The notes: generated by a model not told the origin, from the sequence alone. A stretch of 64,000 nt of DNA from Chlamydiales bacterium (GCA_028278035.1 JANQFC010000052.1:1-64000), one strand, 5' to 3'; positions 38,178 through 48,317 are shown, numbered from the stretch's first letter. Translations and numbers: made by a program.

Positions 38178-40268
38178 ATGTCAAATAGGCCAGAAACAGA
38201 TAAGTTAGACAACGTACGTAATATCGGTATAATGGCACACATCGATGCCGGTAAAACAACTACAACAGAAAGAATATTATATTATTCCGGACGTTCCCAT
38301 AAAATCGGAGAAGTGCACGAAGGTGCTGCTACTATGGATTTTATGGAGCAGGAAAAAGAACGTGGTATTACAATTACATCAGCTGCAACTACCGTATACT
38401 GGAAAGACTGCAAAATCAATATCATTGACACTCCCGGACACGTTGATTTTACCGTAGAAGTAGAAAGATCTCTTCGTGTATTAGACGGATCTGTTGCTGT
38501 TTTTTGTGGTGTTGCCGGAGTACAACCTCAATCAGAAACAGTTTGGAGACAAGCTAATACATACGGCGTTCCAACTATAGCATTTGTTAATAAAATGGAC
38601 AGAACCGGGGCTGATTTCTTTTCAGCCGTTGAATCCATGAAAGAAAAACTGCATGCCAATGCAGTCCCCGTTCACTGTCCTATCGGCGCTGAATCAGATT
38701 TTCTTGGTATGGTCGATCTAATTACCATGAAAGCTTATCTCTTCAAAGATGAAACAATGGGAGCTGAATACGAGATTCAGGAAATTCCGGAAGATTTAAA
38801 AGAAAAATGTCAAGAGATGAGAGCTCAAATGCTAGAAGAGCTTGCTACTATTGATGAAACTAATGAAGATTTCATGATGAAAGTCTTAGAAGCTCCCGAT
38901 TCTTTAAAAGAAGAAGAAATTCATAAGGTTATTAGAAAAGGTGTTTGCGAAAACAAAATAAATCCTGTTCTATGCGGAACTGCCTTTAAAAATAAAGGCG
39001 TACAGCAAATTTTAGATGCTGTTGTAAGATGGATGCCTTCACCATTAGACAGAGGTGAGTTAAAAGGAATCAATTTTGAAAACGATGAAGAAATTAAACT
39101 TCAACCAGCTGATTCTGCTCCTTTATCTGCTTTAGCGTTTAAAGTAATGACAGACCCATACGTTGGTAGACTGACATTCGTAAGAGTATACAGCGGAGTT
39201 CTAAAAAAAGGTGAAGCTATCTTCAACACAACAAAAGATAAAAGAGAAAGAGTTTCAAGACTATTAGAAATGCATGCTAACCAAAGAAAAGATAAAGATG
39301 CTTTTTACACCGGAGATATTGCTGCATGTATTGGATTAAAAAATACATCAACAGGAGATACTCTTTGTTCAGAAGACAATCCATTATTATTAGAGAAAAT
39401 GGAATTTCCGGAACCTGTTATTTCCATGGCTATTGAACCAAAATCAAAAGCTGACAGAGAAAAGCTGTCAATAGCTTTAGCCGCTCTTTCCGAAGAAGAT
39501 CCTACATTTAAAGTGAAATCTGATGAAGAACTTGGCCAAACAATTATATCAGGAATGGGAGAGCTACACTTAGAAATTCTAAAAGACAGAATGTTAAGAG
39601 AATTCAAAGTAGAAGCTAACGTTGGTAAACCTCAGGTATCTTATAAAGAAACAATCACAAAGCCAGGAAAACAGGAAACTAAATTTGTTAAACAATCCGG
39701 TGGACGTGGTCAATACGCTCATGTTGTATTAGAAGTAGAACCTAATGAGCCTGGAAAAGGAAATGAAGTAGTAAGTAAGATTGTTGGTGGTGTTATTCCA
39801 AAAGAATATATCCCAGCTTGTATCAAAGGTGTTAAGGAGGGTTTGGCAACAGGAGCTTTAGCAGGTTACAACTTAGTAGACGTAAAAGTATCTATCGTAT
39901 TTGGTTCTTACCATGAAGTGGATTCTAATGAGATGGCATTTAAAATATGTTCATCTATGGCAATTAGAGAAGCTGCTAAAAAATGCGGAGCAATTATATT
40001 AGAACCAATAATGAAAGTAGTAGTGACAACACCAGAAGACTATCTTGGAGATGTAATCGGCGATCTTAACAGAAGAAGAGGTAAGATTTTAGGCCAAGAT
40101 ATGCAAAAAGGAACTTTGATCATCACATCAGAGGTGCCATTAAGTGAAATGTTTGGTTATTCTACCCAGTTAAGATCTTTATCATCAGGTAGGGCAACTT
40201 ATGTTATGGAACCTTCACACTTTGAAAAAGTTCCTGTAAAAATCCAAGAAGAAATTATGAAAAAATAG
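38178..40268 (+). CDS. fusA: Translation elongation factor G
   Basis: 696-residue translocase GTPase. G1 [10 protein letters not shown] (about 20), G2 [12 protein letters not shown]3 DTPGHVDF (about 88), G4 [10 protein letters not shown] (about 142) and G5 GAESDFLG are in order. Domain IV contains [15 protein letters not shown] and the C-terminus keeps [16 protein letters not shown]. It is a conventional EF-G with no visible insertions, and lies in the str-type operon upstream of rpsJ. tuf, usually next to it in other bacteria, is absent, as is normal for chlamydiae. Confidence 0.98.
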   Translation: MSNRPETDKLDNVRNIGIMAHIDAGKTTTTERILYYSGRSHKIGEVHEGAATMDFMEQEKERGITITSAATTVYWKDCKINIIDTPGHVDFTVEVERSLRVLDGSVAVFCGVAGVQPQSETVWRQANTYGVPTIAFVNKMDRTGADFFSAVESMKEKLHANAVPVHCPIGAESDFLGMVDLITMKAYLFKDETMGAEYEIQEIPEDLKEKCQEMRAQMLEELATIDETNEDFMMKVLEAPDSLKEEEIHKVIRKGVCENKINPVLCGTAFKNKGVQQILDAVVRWMPSPLDRGELKGINFENDEEIKLQPADSAPLSALAFKVMTDPYVGRLTFVRVYSGVLKKGEAIFNTTKDKRERVSRLLEMHANQRKDKDAFYTGDIAACIGLKNTSTGDTLCSEDNPLLLEKMEFPEPVISMAIEPKSKADREKLSIALAALSEEDPTFKVKSDEELGQTIISGMGELHLEILKDRMLREFKVEANVGKPQVSYKETITKPGKQETKFVKQSGGRGQYAHVVLEVEPNEPGKGNEVVSKIVGGVIPKEYIPACIKGVKEGLATGALAGYNLVDVKVSIVFGSYHEVDSNEMAFKICSSMAIREAAKKCGAIILEPIMKVVVTTPEDYLGDVIGDLNRRRGKILGQDMQKGTLIITSEVPLSEMFGYSTQLRSLSSGRATYVMEPSHFEKVPVKIQEEIMKK

Positions 40269-40279
40269 GTAAAAAAATT

Positions 40280-40615
40280 ATGGCTAAACAACAATTAAAA
40301 GAATCTAAAAGTAAAATAAGAATTCGTTTAAAAGCTTATGATCAACGCCTTTTAGACAGATCTACAGCTGATATAGTAGAAACAGCCAAAAGAACAGGAG
40401 CTAGAGTAGTTGGACCGATCCCTCTTCCTACTAAAAAAGAGATTTATACTGTTTTAAGATCACCGCACGTAGATAAAAAATCTAGAGAACAGTTTGAAAT
40501 TAGAACTCATATCAGACTTTTAGATATTATGAATCCAACCCCTGATACTATTGATAAGCTGAAGGTACTTCCAGTTGCAGCTGGTGTGGATATTAAAATT
40601 AAAGCAGCTATGTAA
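40280..40615 (+). CDS. rpsJ: 30S ribosomal protein S10 (NusE)
   Basis: 111 residues, somewhat longer than the usual 102-105 through an extra N-terminal [10 protein letters not shown]. The core [20 protein letters not shown], then [20 protein letters not shown] and [18 protein letters not shown] is clear. The loop [20 protein letters not shown] also carries the NusE function in antitermination. Last gene of the operon; the convergent lipoprotein gene begins right after its stop. Confidence 0.97.
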   Translation: MAKQQLKESKSKIRIRLKAYDQRLLDRSTADIVETAKRTGARVVGPIPLPTKKEIYTVLRSPHVDKKSREQFEIRTHIRLLDIMNPTPDTIDKLKVLPVAAGVDIKIKAAM

Positions 40616-40981
40616 TTATTCGCTTGAATTTACATCTTCTTTATCATTTAAAGATGTTTGCATTTCATAGCTGTTGCGCTGCCAAACAGGTCTGTTAAAA
40701 TCTAATACTTTTTTAGATGTTACCTTACCATTTGTAAAAGTGATCAAATAATGTCTTTCTTGTAACACCCGCGTTCCAGAATAAAGCTTTTCAATATATA
40801 TATATTGCACCTGATTCTTACCTAAATTCTTAGTTGAATAAGGTTTTCCGATTTTTTGTTTAACTTCTTTTTCCGTCATACCAACCGAGACTTCATGATA
40901 TTCTTCCATTGTCATGACTCTATTACCCGCAGCACAGCTCATACATATTACTAAAGATAAAAAACAAAATAAATATTTCAT
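40616..40981 (-). CDS. Small lipoprotein with SmpA/BamE-like domain
   Basis: 121 residues from ATG 40981 (AGGAATT site); a longer frame to 41056 would overlap the upstream gene. The signal peptide MKYLFCFLSLVICMSCAAGN ends in a lipobox-like Cys. The rest resembles the SmpA/OmlA/BamE fold: VSVGMTEKEVKQKIGKPYST followed by strands QVQYIYIEK and RHYLITFTNGKVTS. BamE-like lipoproteins support outer-membrane protein assembly. Convergent with rpsJ. Confidence 0.7.
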   Translation of the reverse strand: MKYLFCFLSLVICMSCAAGNRVMTMEEYHEVSVGMTEKEVKQKIGKPYSTKNLGKNQVQYIYIEKLYSGTRVLQERHYLITFTNGKVTSKKVLDFNRPVWQRNSYEMQTSLNDKEDVNSSE

Positions 40982-40988
40982 ATAATTC

Positions 40989-41471
40989 CTAATTTTCTTC
41001 TGGTTTAGAAAAAGGGCCGCTCTCTCCGCCTGGAGGCTGCCAAAGTTTACCATCAATTTGCGTTCTAAACTGATCAGAGGTCACATATTCTGCATGCACA
41101 ATATAACCGCCGTCTTTTTGAATATGATATGTTTCATATCCTTCAAAATTTAAATCATTATCACGAAACTCCCAAGCTATTACATTATCATCATAAACAC
41201 CCGTTCCCACAACTCTTCCAATGTTTAAATTTTCCATTTCTACAGAAAATTTATTTTTGGAAAAATCAAAAAAAGTAAGTTCATTTCGCATATTTTCTGA
41301 AATACCGTTAATCTGAATTTCCTGTACGGATTGAATTTTTCCGGCAAAATCTTTTTCTACAACATTCCATTTGGTAAAAAAATTTAATTCTTCTTCTACC
41401 ATATTTAATGTAATAATACCTTCCCCTATCCAAGGTTTAGGCTCAAAAATAAAAAAATGTTTAAAATTCAA
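40989..41471 (-). CDS. Hypothetical lipocalin-like/beta-strand protein
   Basis: 160 residues, no signal peptide, built of alternating strands: GEGIITLNMVEEELNFFTKW, FSVEMENLNIGRVVGTGVYD and YETYHIQKDGGYIVHAEYVT. The pattern resembles small beta-barrel lipid-binding domains but no signature allows a name. The stop lies 8 bases before the lipoprotein start and the start overlaps the rodA stop by ATGA, so the three form one unit with the cell-shape gene. Ends in a Pro/Gly-rich tail (WQPPGGESGPFSKPEEN). Confidence 0.6.
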   Translation of the reverse strand: MNFKHFFIFEPKPWIGEGIITLNMVEEELNFFTKWNVVEKDFAGKIQSVQEIQINGISENMRNELTFFDFSKNKFSVEMENLNIGRVVGTGVYDDNVIAWEFRDNDLNFEGYETYHIQKDGGYIVHAEYVTSDQFRTQIDGKLWQPPGGESGPFSKPEEN

Positions 41472-42592
41472 AACAAATATCTCCTGGTATAAATATTTTG
41501 TAATATTCCTAACGCTGCCATTGTGGTAAGTACCGAACTACCTCCATAACTAAGTATTATAAGTGGTACTCCAGATATCGGTAAAAAACCACACATCATA
41601 GCTACATTCACTATAATATGCATTGCCAAGTAAACAGCAATACCCGAAGCCATCAGCCTACCGTAATAATCTTTTGCTGTAGCCACCACCTGAAAACTAA
41701 TATGTACCAAAACATAGTATATAAATAAAAGTAAAATCAAACCGATCAAACCAAATTCTTCACCATATGCAGCAAAAACAGAATCTGTATGAGCAGCCGG
41801 CAACCATTTTTGTGAAGAAAACTCACTTTTTTTCCAACCGGAACCGGAAAATCCCCCTATTGCAATTGCATTTTGAGATGCCTTCTGATGATAGGTATTA
41901 GGATTGAATCTTTCATATTGGTATTCTTTTAATACTTTTGTAAAATAAGGCTTCATTTTTTCATGAGAAATACAGCCTGAAAGTATAAAAAAAATAAAAG
42001 CAACCCCTATAATACCAAATACACTCATGGAAGTTACTAATTTTTTGTTTGCATTCCCAAAATAACACATAACTAAAGTAATGGGATACAAAACTAAAGC
42101 CGTTCCTAAATCAGGCTGTTTCAAAATCAAAATGAAAGGAATAAAAACAATTAAAAAAAGTTGAAAAATGGTAAATGGATTATTCAGGTTATTTTCTTTT
42201 TTCTCAAAAAACCATCCTAAGCTCATAACAACGATTAATTTTGCATATTCCGATGGCTGTATGTTCATTCCGATAAAAGGAAGCTTATACCATCTATGCA
42301 CTCCTTGAATAGGTTTTACAATAAAAAGACCTACAAGCATAACAATCATCATAAAATACAAAAACCAGGTCCACTCGTAATATTTCCTATAATCAAATCC
42401 CGCAAAAAAAATAAAAACAATCCATCCTAAAACAAACCATTGAATTTGATTTTTAACGTAAGGGGTAAAAAAAGATTCGTCTTTAATGGAATTGGTCATC
42501 GAAGAAATAATAAGCAAGCTTATTAACATTAAAACAAAAACAACTGTTATTTGTTTTAAATCTAATCTAAATAATACCCTATGGTTCCACAT
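41468..42592 (-). CDS. rodA: SEDS-family peptidoglycan glycosyltransferase RodA
   Basis: 374 residues with about ten transmembrane segments. SEDS signatures: IQPSEYAKLIVVMSLGWFFE (about 113), LKQPDLGTALVLYPI (about 160, with the catalytic Asp region) and SGVPLIILSYGGSSVLTTMA near the C-terminus. RodA polymerises glycan strands for elongation or, in chlamydiae, for septal peptidoglycan. An internal large loop carries SGSGWKKSEFSSQKWLPAAH and SVFAAYGEEFGLIG. Leader of the minus-strand unit with the two small genes on its 3' side. Confidence 0.93.
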   Translation of the reverse strand: MWNHRVLFRLDLKQITVVFVLMLISLLIISSMTNSIKDESFFTPYVKNQIQWFVLGWIVFIFFAGFDYRKYYEWTWFLYFMMIVMLVGLFIVKPIQGVHRWYKLPFIGMNIQPSEYAKLIVVMSLGWFFEKKENNLNNPFTIFQLFLIVFIPFILILKQPDLGTALVLYPITLVMCYFGNANKKLVTSMSVFGIIGVAFIFFILSGCISHEKMKPYFTKVLKEYQYERFNPNTYHQKASQNAIAIGGFSGSGWKKSEFSSQKWLPAAHTDSVFAAYGEEFGLIGLILLLFIYYVLVHISFQVVATAKDYYGRLMASGIAVYLAMHIIVNVAMMCGFLPISGVPLIILSYGGSSVLTTMAALGILQNIYTRRYLF

Positions 42593-42674
42593 AATTAATA
42601 CTTACCAAATTCTATAGCCATATAAACATGAATTGTTTTAGAATTCAATATATGAAAGTAAATTAAGAAAAAAT

Positions 42675-43403
42675 ATGTCTGTTAAATATATCTTTTTAGA
42701 TGAAGTGAATTCTACTCAAACTTATGCTAAAAAAAATATAAATTCTTTCGATCCTAATAAAATAACTGTAATAGCGGCAGAAAAACAAACTCAAGGTAAA
42801 GGACGATTTAATAGAAACTGGATCTCAAGCGAAGGCAATTTATATGTAACTTATTATTTTCAACTAAACAAAAAAAATCTTCACCTAACGAGTATTTCGC
42901 ATATATTGGCAATTAGTGTAGTAGAAGTTTTAAGAAATGAAGATTTAAATCCCAAGATAAAATGGCCTAATGATATCATGCTGTCTAATAAAAAACTGTC
43001 CGGCATTTTATCAGAGCTTGTAATGAAAGGCGATAAAATCGAAACATTTTTAGGAATTGGAATAAATGTAAATATCGATCAAAAAAAACTTGCAGAAATT
43101 GACAAACCTGCTACTTCTTTAAAAGCAGAAACCAATAAGACTTGGGATATAAAAAACCTTTTAGAAAAACTAACGGATAAATTTATTAAAAACTTAAAAA
43201 TTTTTCAGGAAAAAGGATTTACTCCTTTTCATTCGGAATTTGAAAATCTCCTGCTTTACAAAGGTAAAAACATTACATTTTTCGATGGTAAAAAAGAATA
43301 TAATGGATGTTTGCATTCGATAAACTGTAGAGGAGAATTAAATTTATATATGCCTAATAAAGAAATAATAACCTTTACAGCCGGAGATATAATAGAAAAA
43401 TAA
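42675..43403 (+). CDS. birA: Biotin-[acetyl-CoA carboxylase] ligase (class I BirA)
   Basis: 242 residues. Ligase without the DNA-binding N-terminus, so not a repressor. The biotin/ATP site is visible in the family motif GKGRFNRNWISSEGNLYVTY, followed by KWPNDIMLSNKKLSGILSE (catalytic Lys region) and FLGIGINVNID. The C-terminal SH3-like cap (KGKNITFFDGKKEYNGCLHS) is present. It starts divergently from rodA across an 82-base gap and is followed after one base by the sugar transporter gene. Confidence 0.93.
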   Translation: MSVKYIFLDEVNSTQTYAKKNINSFDPNKITVIAAEKQTQGKGRFNRNWISSEGNLYVTYYFQLNKKNLHLTSISHILAISVVEVLRNEDLNPKIKWPNDIMLSNKKLSGILSELVMKGDKIETFLGIGINVNIDQKKLAEIDKPATSLKAETNKTWDIKNLLEKLTDKFIKNLKIFQEKGFTPFHSEFENLLLYKGKNITFFDGKKEYNGCLHSINCRGELNLYMPNKEIITFTAGDIIEK

Positions 43404-43404
43404 T

Positions 43405-44748
43405 ATGAACTCAAAAGATTTTACAAAAAAATATTTTTTAAAAACTTTATTTTATGCAGTAATTGCAGCTTTTGGAGGAATATTATTTGGATACCATACA
43501 GCCGCAATATCAGGATCATTATTTTTTATAGCCAAAGAATTCAACCTCACGATATTCCAGCAAGAATTCTTGGTGAGTTTAATTTTAATAGGAGCTTTAA
43601 TAGGCTCATGGTTAGGCGGCACCTCTTCTGATAAATTCGGAAGAAAAAACACATTTTTTATATCAATTATTATTCTACTTATATCAACAATTTCATTTGT
43701 ATCTTTTAAAAACCTATCTTTCATTTACATCTCCAGAGTCTTTGTCGGGATATCAATTGGCATGATATCTATCGTTACCCCTGTGTACATAGCAGAAATC
43801 TCCGAACCTAAATACAGAGGAGCTCTAGTATCTATTTATCAATTCGATCTGGTTTTAGGAATATTATTATCTAATATTGCCGCATATCACTTTTCTAAAA
43901 CAGGCGCCTGGCCAAATATTTTCCTCTTGGGTCTATTACCTGCCGCTATTATGCTTTTAGGATTATTTTTTATACCGGAAACTCCCAGCTTTTTAGCCTC
44001 TAAATCAAAATACAAAAAAGCTTTAAAAATATTAAAGTCAATAAGATCCAAAATTGATGAGTCTGAAGTTTTGGCCAGTCAAAAATCAAAAGAAAAATCT
44101 AAAGGAGAATGGAAATCCCTTTTAAAAAAGGGAGTGAAGTCTGCATTTATTGTAGGAATAGGTCTTAGTATACTAAGACAATTATCAGGAATAAATATCG
44201 TAACTTACTATGCTCCCAAAATATTTCATTATGCAGGTTTCAACACTCCTACAACTGCAATGTTAGCAACAACTTCAATCACATGTGTTAATCTAATAGC
44301 CACAATGATAGCCTTATGGCTAATTGATATAGTAGGAAGAAGGCCTCTTTTGTTTACAGGTCTGTCCGGTATGGTAGTTTCCTTTTTAGGTCTAGGATCA
44401 TACTTTTTATTCTTCCCCAATGCTAACGGAATAATAGCTATAGTCTGTGTAATGCTGTTGGTCTCTTTTTTTGCAATAGGACTTGGCGCTATTACATGGA
44501 TAATAAACTCGGAAATATATCCCATGGAAATAAGAGGAAGGGCTGTAGGCATATCTACTTTTATTAACTGGACATGTAACTATATAGTGTCTATCAGCTT
44601 TTTATCTTTATTTCATACCTTTGGTAAAGGCTATACTTTTGGATTATATGGGGGAATTTGTCTGGTAGGTCTTATCTTTGTATATAGAAAAGTTCCTGAA
44701 ACCAAAGGTAAAACTTTTTTGCAAATTCAAAAATTCTGGAATAAATAA
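43405..44748 (+). CDS. Sugar porter family MFS transporter
   Basis: 447 residues, twelve predicted transmembrane helices. Family motifs: GGILFGYHTAAISGSLFF in helix 1, GGTSSDKFGRKNTF between helices 2 and 3, PETPSFLASKSKYKKA before the central loop, RQLSGINIVTYYAPKIF in helix 7, DIVGRRPLLFTG between helices 8 and 9, and VPETKGKTF at the C-terminus. The set is that of proton-coupled sugar importers (XylE/GLUT type). Sugar unknown; relevant for an organism that also degrades glycogen (glgP at 50.5 kb). Confidence 0.92.
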   Translation: MNSKDFTKKYFLKTLFYAVIAAFGGILFGYHTAAISGSLFFIAKEFNLTIFQQEFLVSLILIGALIGSWLGGTSSDKFGRKNTFFISIIILLISTISFVSFKNLSFIYISRVFVGISIGMISIVTPVYIAEISEPKYRGALVSIYQFDLVLGILLSNIAAYHFSKTGAWPNIFLLGLLPAAIMLLGLFFIPETPSFLASKSKYKKALKILKSIRSKIDESEVLASQKSKEKSKGEWKSLLKKGVKSAFIVGIGLSILRQLSGINIVTYYAPKIFHYAGFNTPTTAMLATTSITCVNLIATMIALWLIDIVGRRPLLFTGLSGMVVSFLGLGSYFLFFPNANGIIAIVCVMLLVSFFAIGLGAITWIINSEIYPMEIRGRAVGISTFINWTCNYIVSISFLSLFHTFGKGYTFGLYGGICLVGLIFVYRKVPETKGKTFLQIQKFWNK

Positions 44749-44994
44749 TGAACAATGCAAATTTAAAAAAAGAAAATAATAAAATAGTAAGATCAATATC
44801 AATTTAGCTTTTAATAATTATCTACAAAATTTTATCTTTTTAATAAATTGTTATATCTTCTAAGCTGCAGATTATTTTACTTACTTTCCGATATAATTAC
44901 TAAAAACCTTGAGTAAATGGTATAATATAAATATAATTGTTAAGCTTTTTTAATTAAAAACAAACTTTATATCAATAAAAATTTGAGGTTAATA
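44749..44994. other. AT-rich gap before the ankyrin gene
   Basis: 246 bases with no gene or hairpin that I can support. It must hold the ankyrin gene promoter; TATAAT-like strings occur near 44930 without a convincing -35. Confidence 0.3.
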
Positions 44995-45558
44995 ATGGAT
45001 ATATTTAAAGCAGCAGCACAAGGTGATATAGATACTATTAGAGAAATAGCAGCTACATCTAAAGATGCTGTACATTCTAAAAATGATTATTGGGATACTC
45101 CTTTACATCTAGCTGCAAAACGCGGACATGTTGTAGCAGTTAGGATCTTAGTTGAATTAGGAGCCGATCTGGAAGCTGTAAATATAAAAGATCTAACGCC
45201 GTATCTTGCAGCCTCTCTAGCCGGCCGCAGCGAAACGATAGGAACATTGGCTGCAGCAGGTGCTGATATAAGAGCTACATCTAAAAAAGATGGTTGGTCT
45301 GCTCTACATCATGCCTCGGCTAATTGTCACATTGAGGCAATAAAAACTTTGGTTGAATTAGGAAGTGATTTAGAAACTAAGGAACTTCTATCCGGCTCAA
45401 CCCCCTTGTTCATAGCAGCAATAACAAAAGAGAAAAATACAGCTGATGCAATTAAAACGTTGCTTGAATTAGGAGCTAATACAAATGCTGTAAATAACCA
45501 TGGAAAAAGGCCCAGCGATTATGTACAAACACCTGAATTAAAAGCTCTGCTGCAATAA
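44995..45558 (+). CDS. Ankyrin-repeat protein
   Basis: 187 residues from ATG 44995 (TTGAGG upstream; an in-frame TTG four codons earlier is less likely). At least four ankyrin repeats are visible: DTPLHLAAKRGHVVAVRILV with ELGAD, TPYLAASLAGRSETIGTLAA, SALHHASANCHIEAIKTLVE and TPLFIAAITKEKNTADAIKT, with a short cap at the end (RPSDYVQTPELKALL). No signal peptide or membrane segment. Ankyrin proteins are frequent secreted effectors of host-associated bacteria; secretion here is inference only. Confidence 0.88.
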   Translation: MDIFKAAAQGDIDTIREIAATSKDAVHSKNDYWDTPLHLAAKRGHVVAVRILVELGADLEAVNIKDLTPYLAASLAGRSETIGTLAAAGADIRATSKKDGWSALHHASANCHIEAIKTLVELGSDLETKELLSGSTPLFIAAITKEKNTADAIKTLLELGANTNAVNNHGKRPSDYVQTPELKALLQ

Positions 45559-45698
45559 AAATAGTAGAATATCATTAGATATAGCCTTATAGAAAAGTTT
45601 CTGAAATCAAAGATAAAACTTCTGTAATAAATAAAAGTATAATTTTATTGAACAGTTCTATATTATTTTTTTTCAAAATTTAGCAAGGGAGTTAAAAC

Positions 45699-46514
45699 AT
45701 GAAAAAAATAATAAATATTTCAATTTTTTTATTTTTATTTAGCATTTCACTATTTGCAAATGAAACAACAAGACGTCCTATAGATTTTAAATTAGAAAAA
45801 GGAAAAATCTATAATTATGATTTTTTTGTGAATAGTAATTCTTTTAACAAAAGTTCAAACAGTTTAATGTTTAAATTAAATGCAAACCTGAAATTAAATT
45901 ATGAAATCCTAGATATTTTAGAAAATAGTGATGCTATTATAGCAATCAGCATTCCTCATCTAAAAATATCTTATGAAGATTTTGAAGATCAAGAAGACAG
46001 CTTCAAATTTGATACCGAAATAACACCTACCCCTGCCACAGATGCCTCTTTTTATATAACAGTTAGAAACGGCAAAATTATTAATTTTGATTTTGCAGAA
46101 TTTATAAAAGCCGTGCCTGAAAGTGAGGAAATTTTTAATAATTTCTTAGAATCACAAAAAGAAGTATTTCCAAATATATGGATTAACTTTCCTGCTCATG
46201 ATATCGGTTTAAACGATGAATGGAAAAACGACGACAATTCAAATTATAAAGTAATCGACTGCAATGAAAACACATTTACTCTGGATATTGAAAAAAATTC
46301 TGATTATTCTGAAAAAGATGAACACGGTAATGAAAGCTTTGAAACTAGTATTTCTAATACACAAACTGTCATTGATCTAAAAGATGGTTTTTTCATCAGT
46401 TCTAAAGCATCTATTTGTGATAATGAAAAATATATTCTACAATATGAAGATCAAGCTGATGTAATTGAGGAAATAACCACACAGTCTACATTTGAAATGA
46501 AAAAAATCAACTAA
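45699..46514 (+). CDS. Exported hypothetical protein
   Basis: 271 residues with a signal peptide (NISIFLFLFSISLFAN). The rest is acidic and strand-rich (KLEKGKIYNYDFFVNSNSFN, YITVRNGKIINFDFAEFIK, ANF-type alternation), similar in style to bacterial DUF6263-like exported proteins, though I cannot confirm the family. A clear terminator follows (46518-46544). Single-gene unit. Confidence 0.65.
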   Translation: MKKIINISIFLFLFSISLFANETTRRPIDFKLEKGKIYNYDFFVNSNSFNKSSNSLMFKLNANLKLNYEILDILENSDAIIAISIPHLKISYEDFEDQEDSFKFDTEITPTPATDASFYITVRNGKIINFDFAEFIKAVPESEEIFNNFLESQKEVFPNIWINFPAHDIGLNDEWKNDDNSNYKVIDCNENTFTLDIEKNSDYSEKDEHGNESFETSISNTQTVIDLKDGFFISSKASICDNEKYILQYEDQADVIEEITTQSTFEMKKIN

Positions 46515-46517
46515 CTA

Positions 46518-46544
46518 AAAGAGCATGGTAACATGCTCTTTTTT
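46518..46544 (+). terminator. Rho-independent terminator
   Basis: AAAGAGCATG pairs perfectly with CATGCTCTTT around the loop GTAA, followed by a T run. It lies three bases after the stop of the exported protein gene. Confidence 0.95.
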
Positions 46545-46584
46545 ATATTTTTTAATAACATGGGAATTTAAAACTATAAATAAG

Positions 46585-46803
46585 ATGACACCATCACAAA
46601 ATATATCTCCTTATGCCGTATTAATTACATCTGCTGCAATTTCTGCTCTTGGCGGGCATTTTATTTCATCTTTATGCACAGATAATACTACTATAAAAAT
46701 AATATCTACAGTCGCTACTAGTGTTTTTACGATATATCATTTATTTGCAGCCTTTAGAAACGAACTAGAGCGTCAAATAATTGAAAAATGCTTATATGAA
46801 TAA
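46585..46803 (+). CDS. Small two-helix membrane protein (possible Inc-like)
   Basis: 72 residues from ATG 46585, the first likely start after the terminator. Two hydrophobic segments are separated by a short loop: YAVLITSAAISALGGHFISS and IISTVATSVFTIYHLFAAF. A paired (bilobed) hydrophobic hairpin is the hallmark of chlamydial inclusion-membrane proteins, but such short genes also occur as plain membrane proteins. The ribosome site is weak. Convergent with gpmA. Confidence 0.45.
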   Translation: MTPSQNISPYAVLITSAAISALGGHFISSLCTDNTTIKIISTVATSVFTIYHLFAAFRNELERQIIEKCLYE

Positions 46804-46825
46804 AGACTTAAGCAAAATAAAAATA

Positions 46826-47506
46826 CTATATACTCTCTTTTTGCCATTTACCATCTTCAAAACTATACAAAATAGGCTCCCCTGTTGGAATTTCTAATTT
46901 GACAACTTCATCAGGTGACAAATCATCTAAATGCATAACAATAGATCGAAGTGAGTTTCCATGAGCAGAAATAAATATATTCTTACCTTCTTTTAAATGA
47001 GAAATCACTTCTTTTTTAAAATAAGGAAGAGTTCTTTCTGCAGTATCTTTTAAAGCCTCACCATGAGGAGGGGCGATATCATAACTTCTTCTCCAGATAT
47101 GAACCTGCTCTTTTCCGAACTTTGCCCTAGCCTCATCTTTATTTTGTCCTTGAAGATCCCCATACATTCTTTCGTTTAAATGCCAGGACTTATAAACAGG
47201 AATAATACTTTCTTTTGTTTTATCAGAATTGATCTTGCTCCATCTTTGCTGCTTTCCTTCACCCTCATGATCAAAAACTAAAGCTTTTTTACTCGAATGA
47301 TTAACCATGGCCAAAACAGCGGTAGTTTGGGCTCTGACAAGAGTAGATGTAAAAACTATATCAATTGGAATATCTTTTATTTTTTCTCCGCCTTCTACAG
47401 CTTCTTTTACCCCATTTTCAGATAAAGGTACATCGACCCATCCAGTAAATAGGTTCAATAAATTCCAGATAGACTGGCCATGCCTCATTAAAATTAATTT
47501 TGACAT
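46826..47506 (-). CDS. gpmA: 2,3-bisphosphoglycerate-dependent phosphoglycerate mutase
   Basis: 226 residues from ATG 47506 (AAAAGGAG site). Catalytic His in LMRHGQSIWN (about 8), LFTGWVDVPLSENG, proton donor Glu in HLNERMYGDLQG (about 90), and second His in ISAHGNSLRSIV (about 185). Interconverts 2- and 3-phosphoglycerate in glycolysis. The chain is shorter than the E. coli enzyme (250), as is usual for chlamydial dPGM. An upstream frame extension lacks a start signal. Divergent from rluB across 112 bases. Confidence 0.95.
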   Translation of the reverse strand: MSKLILMRHGQSIWNLLNLFTGWVDVPLSENGVKEAVEGGEKIKDIPIDIVFTSTLVRAQTTAVLAMVNHSSKKALVFDHEGEGKQQRWSKINSDKTKESIIPVYKSWHLNERMYGDLQGQNKDEARAKFGKEQVHIWRRSYDIAPPHGEALKDTAERTLPYFKKEVISHLKEGKNIFISAHGNSLRSIVMHLDDLSPDEVVKLEIPTGEPILYSFEDGKWQKESI

Positions 47507-47618
47507 ATTATTACTCCTTTTTCTAAATATAATACCAAATTTTTTGAAAAGAACAAGTTCATTGAATTTCACTTATTTTTCCTGTATAATATAAATCTTA
47601 AATAACTAACTTATTATC

Positions 47619-48317
47619 ATGACCTTAAAAAGATTAAACAAATTTTTATCAAATGCAGGTGTGGCCTCTAGAAGAAAAGTCGAAGAGTTGATTATATCCA
47701 AACAGGTAAAAATCAACGGTAAGATCGTAGATAAACTAGCAACTATAATAGATACCGAAAAAGACACAGTCCTGGTAAAAAACAAGCCTATAAAAGAAGA
47801 AAAAAAGGTTTATTTCATATTAAATAAGCCGAAAGGCTTTTTATGCTCTAATATAAGAAAAGATAGAGAAAAACTGGTAATAGATCTTTTTAAAAAATTA
47901 CCTTACAAATTATTTACGGTCGGTAGATTAGATAGAGCAACGACAGGTTTAATTATTGTTACGAATGATGGAGATTTAGCAAATAAAATCATACATCCTT
48001 CTTCTAATATTGAAAAAGAATATACGGCATTAGTAGAAGAGACTATTACCAAAGATCATATCAAAAGCATTACAAAAGGCGCTTTTGTAGAAAACAAATG
48101 GATAAGACCTAAACTTGTCGATCAAAACAATAAAAATATTTTAAAGATCGTTGTGAAAGAAGGTAAAAAAAGAGAAATTAGGATATTAGTAAAAAAAGCT
48201 AAACTCAATTTACTACATCTTAAAAGAGTAAGAATAGGAAACCTCAAAATAGGATCCTTGCCTGAAGGTTATTCTAAACAGGTAACTTTAAAAGAACTCG
48301 AAAGAATTTTTTCTTAA
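47619..48317 (+). CDS. RsuA/RluB-family pseudouridine synthase
   Basis: 232 residues. An S4 RNA-binding domain (about 1-60, RLNKFLSNAGVASRRKVEEL) is followed by the catalytic domain, with the Asp motif GRLDRATTGLIIVTNDGDLA (about 105-124) and the late motif EGKKREIRILVKKAKLNLLH. Makes pseudouridine in rRNA; in this neighbourhood chlamydiae carry a gene of the rluB group beside gpmA, so a 23S rRNA target is likely. Second pseudouridine synthase in the window, unrelated at subfamily level to the one at 1-619. Confidence 0.9.
   Translation: MTLKRLNKFLSNAGVASRRKVEELIISKQVKINGKIVDKLATIIDTEKDTVLVKNKPIKEEKKVYFILNKPKGFLCSNIRKDREKLVIDLFKKLPYKLFTVGRLDRATTGLIIVTNDGDLANKIIHPSSNIEKEYTALVEETITKDHIKSITKGAFVENKWIRPKLVDQNNKNILKIVVKEGKKREIRILVKKAKLNLLHLKRVRIGNLKIGSLPEGYSKQVTLKELERIFS

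Noticed and set aside
39305..39607. 100-codon minus-strand frame inside fusA
   Set aside because: It is the shadow of the highly conserved fusA coding sequence and has no ribosome site.
46525..46584. Longer start for the small two-helix protein
   Set aside because: That stretch is inside the terminator hairpin after the exported protein gene.
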